From: an uncultured Campylobacter sp.
Lineage (GTDB): Bacteria; Campylobacterota; Campylobacteria; Campylobacterales; Campylobacteraceae
Assembly: GCF_938030145.1 (NCBI RefSeq)
Contig: NZ_CALHGM010000008.1
Coordinates: 111,694-175,693 of the forward strand
DNA: 64,000 bases
Reading direction: 5' to 3'
Positions 62,410 through 64,000 of this stretch are shown in pieces (positions within the stretch are counted from its first letter, which is position 1; each line of letters begins with the position of its first letter). The notes beneath the pieces are model-generated. The model searched no databases. It worked only from the letters and a program-made list of their open reading frames with translations, and had not been told where the DNA came from. The translations under genes were made by a program, and so were the position numbers.

Positions 62410-64000
62410 CTACCTGCCGCTTAGATACTCCTGCAGCGTTTTAACTTCAAGCGCGGAGTCGTCCTTTATCGAGCAGATCGAGCGCGTAGCGGCGATCGCC
62501 GCCTTCATCGTCGTAAAATACGGTAGTCTAAAGCGCAGCACGCTCTGGCGGATCTTCGCGGCATCGGTGGAGTTTGATTTGCTATCACTAGTGTTGATGA
62601 CAAGTGAAATTTCGCCATTTTTGAGCTTGTCCTCGATATTTGGGCGACCCTCGCTGATTTTATAGACAAACTCGCACTCCACGTCGTTTTCTCCCAGCAG
62701 CTTGTGAGTGCCGCTCGTAGCCGCGATACTAAAGCCTGCTCTCGTAAACGCGCGTGCAAGCTCTACGGCTCGCAGCTTGTCGTGATCGGCTAGCGACAAA
62801 AATACCTTGCCGCCGCTTGGAAGCGCGTTGCTCGCGCCGATTTGCGATTTAGCAAAGCTTTTGGCGAAGCTCTCGCCGATACCCATCACCTCGCCGGTGC
62901 TTTTCATCTCAGGCCCTAGGATCAGATCCGCACCTGCAAGCTTGTTGAAAGGAAAGACGCTCTCTTTTACGCAGATATGGTTTTTAATACGCGGCTTTAA
63001 AATTCCCTTCTCTTCGACCAGCACGCCGAACTCGTCGTAAAATTTCAAAGCCTCGCGTAGACCGCCTTGCCACATTACGCGGGTAGCGACCTTTGCCATC
63101 GGAATTCCGGTCGCCTTGCTGACAAACGGCACGGTGCGGCTCGCGCGCGGATTTACCTCTATAATGTAAAGCTCGTTTTCAAAAATCGCGAATTGAATAT
63201 TCATAAGCCCCACGACGCCGAGATTTAGCGCGATCTCTTTGGTTTGGCGACTTACCAGATCGATCATCTCCGCGCTTAGACTAAGCGGCGGCAAGATACT
63301 CGCGCTATCGCCGCTGTGGATGCCCGCCTCTTCGATATGCTCCATTATCGCGCCGATATACACGTCGCGCCCGTCGCAGATCGCATCCACATCAAGCTCG
63401 GTCGCGTCAAGTAAAAATTTATCTATAAGCACCGGCGAGTGATCGCTCACGCGCACCGCCTCGCTCATATACTGCCTAAGCTCGGCTTCGCTATGCACGC
63501 GCCGCATCGCGCGACCGCCGAGCACGTAGCTAGGGCGCACGAGCACCGGATAGCCGATCGCAGCGGCCTTTTCAATTGCTTCGGCTTCGCTTATGGCGGT
63601 ATCGTTTTTCGGCTGCTTAACGCCGATACTTGCGATAAACTCGCTAAATTTTTTGCGATCCTCCGCTACGTCTATCGTGCGCGCGCTCGTGCCAATGATC
63701 TTGGCTCCCACGGTGCTTAGGCGCTTGGCAAGCTTTAGTGGCGTTTGACCTCCGAAATGCACGATCACGCCGTCTGGGTTCTCGGCCTCGATGACCGCTC
63801 TAACGTGCTCGAAATCGATCGGCTCGAAGTATAAAATATCGCTCGTGTCGTAGTCGGTGCTGACGGTTTCGGGGTTGCAGTTATACATTATCGTGGTGAT
63901 GCCCATATCGCGTAGCGCGTAGCTAGCGTGCACGCAGCAGTAGTCAAACTCGATGCCCTGCCCGATGCGGTTCGGACCGCCGCCGATGATGAGGACCTTT
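62410..64000 (-). CDS. carB: Carbamoyl-phosphate synthase large subunit, C-terminal half (5' end outside window)
   Basis: The visible 530 residues are the second half of CarB (full length about 1085). The frame is open to the window edge, so the start lies beyond 64000. Seen are GGPNRIGQGIEFDYCCVHAS, NPETVSTDYDTSD, YFEPIDFEHV, VHFGGQTPLKLA, VLVRPSYVLGGRAM and VEVNPRASRTVPF-like EVNPRASRTVPFVSKATG, then the C-terminal allosteric domain. It makes carbamoyl phosphate for arginine and pyrimidines. Confidence 0.97.
   Translation of the reverse strand, partial: KVLIIGGGPNRIGQGIEFDYCCVHASYALRDMGITTIMYNCNPETVSTDYDTSDILYFEPIDFEHVRAVIEAENPDGVIVHFGGQTPLKLAKRLSTVGAKIIGTSARTIDVAEDRKKFSEFIASIGVKQPKNDTAISEAEAIEKAAAIGYPVLVRPSYVLGGRAMRRVHSEAELRQYMSEAVRVSDHSPVLIDKFLLDATELDVDAICDGRDVYIGAIMEHIEEAGIHSGDSASILPPLSLSAEMIDLVSRQTKEIALNLGVVGLMNIQFAIFENELYIIEVNPRASRTVPFVSKATGIPMAKVATRVMWQGGLREALKFYDEFGVLVEEKGILKPRIKNHICVKESVFPFNKLAGADLILGPEMKSTGEVMGIGESFAKSFAKSQIGASNALPSGGKVFLSLADHDKLRAVELARAFTRAGFSIAATSGTHKLLGENDVECEFVYKISEGRPNIEDKLKNGEISLVINTSDSKSNSTDAAKIRQSVLRFRLPYFTTMKAAIAATRSICSIKDDSALEVKTLQEYLSGR

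Overview
The window is chromosomal DNA of a Campylobacter-type epsilonproteobacterium (Campylobacterota). The evidence is a complex I operon in which nuoE and nuoF are replaced by two short genes, futalosine-pathway menaquinone genes (mqnA and an MqnP-type prenyltransferase), and several gene strings in the order I recall from C. jejuni: trxB-trxA-UPF0102-hom-aminotransferase; RodZ-like-TrmH-rsmI-rpmE-rsmE; queD-queE-moaA-mqnP-miaA; mlaA-mlaC-RND; mqnA, malic enzyme, gltX and a SurA-like gene. Base composition is clearly less AT-rich than C. jejuni, which points to the oral high-GC group (C. gracilis, showae, rectus or curvus). C. gracilis is my best guess, as an inference only.

Layout. 1-4.8 kb: 3' part of hisZ and a large GGDEF/EAL sensor protein. 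4.8-9.5 kb: molybdate uptake (modE, modA, a Mop protein, modC, modB), with a 1-kb non-coding gap before modB. 9.6-13.8 kb: outer-membrane lipid transport (mlaA, mlaC, RND pump). 13.84 kb: selenocysteine tRNA. 14-27 kb: a lipoprotein, thioredoxin system, homoserine/aminotransferase genes, rRNA methylation, ribosomal protein L31, and queuosine and molybdopterin biosynthesis. 27-30 kb: coiled-coil membrane protein, mqnP, miaA and an unknown gene. 30-45 kb: the complete nuo operon on the minus strand. 45-49.4 kb: phosphate permease, AzlCD exporter and a radical SAM protein. 49.4-52.7 kb: a lower-GC accessory island of small genes that look like polymorphic-toxin immunity genes (Imm53-like, Imm45-like, fragments and a frameshifted gene) with no toxin in view. 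53-64 kb: DUF4197 protein, gdhA, mqnA, a lysozyme-inhibitor-like lipoprotein, pncB, malic enzyme, gltX, a SurA-like chaperone and the 3' part of carB.

How the genes fit together. Molybdate import, MoaA and a Sec tRNA all serve molybdo/seleno-enzymes such as formate dehydrogenase. MqnA and MqnP make the menaquinone that the Nuo complex reduces. trxA/trxB, malic enzyme and gdhA supply reducing power and nitrogen assimilation.

Two signals are not explained by ordinary annotation. First, long Asn/Ser/Ala-rich low-complexity segments sit in frame inside or at the end of unrelated housekeeping proteins (RND pump, QueE, NuoN, NuoI, NuoG and smaller cases). They are encoded by repeated AAATTC/GAATTC-like oligomers. 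The intergenic DNA is similarly crowded with AAATTT runs, including a perfect 16-bp palindrome seen at least three times. Second, the 49.4-52.7 kb island looks like an orphan immunity-gene bank with decay in progress.
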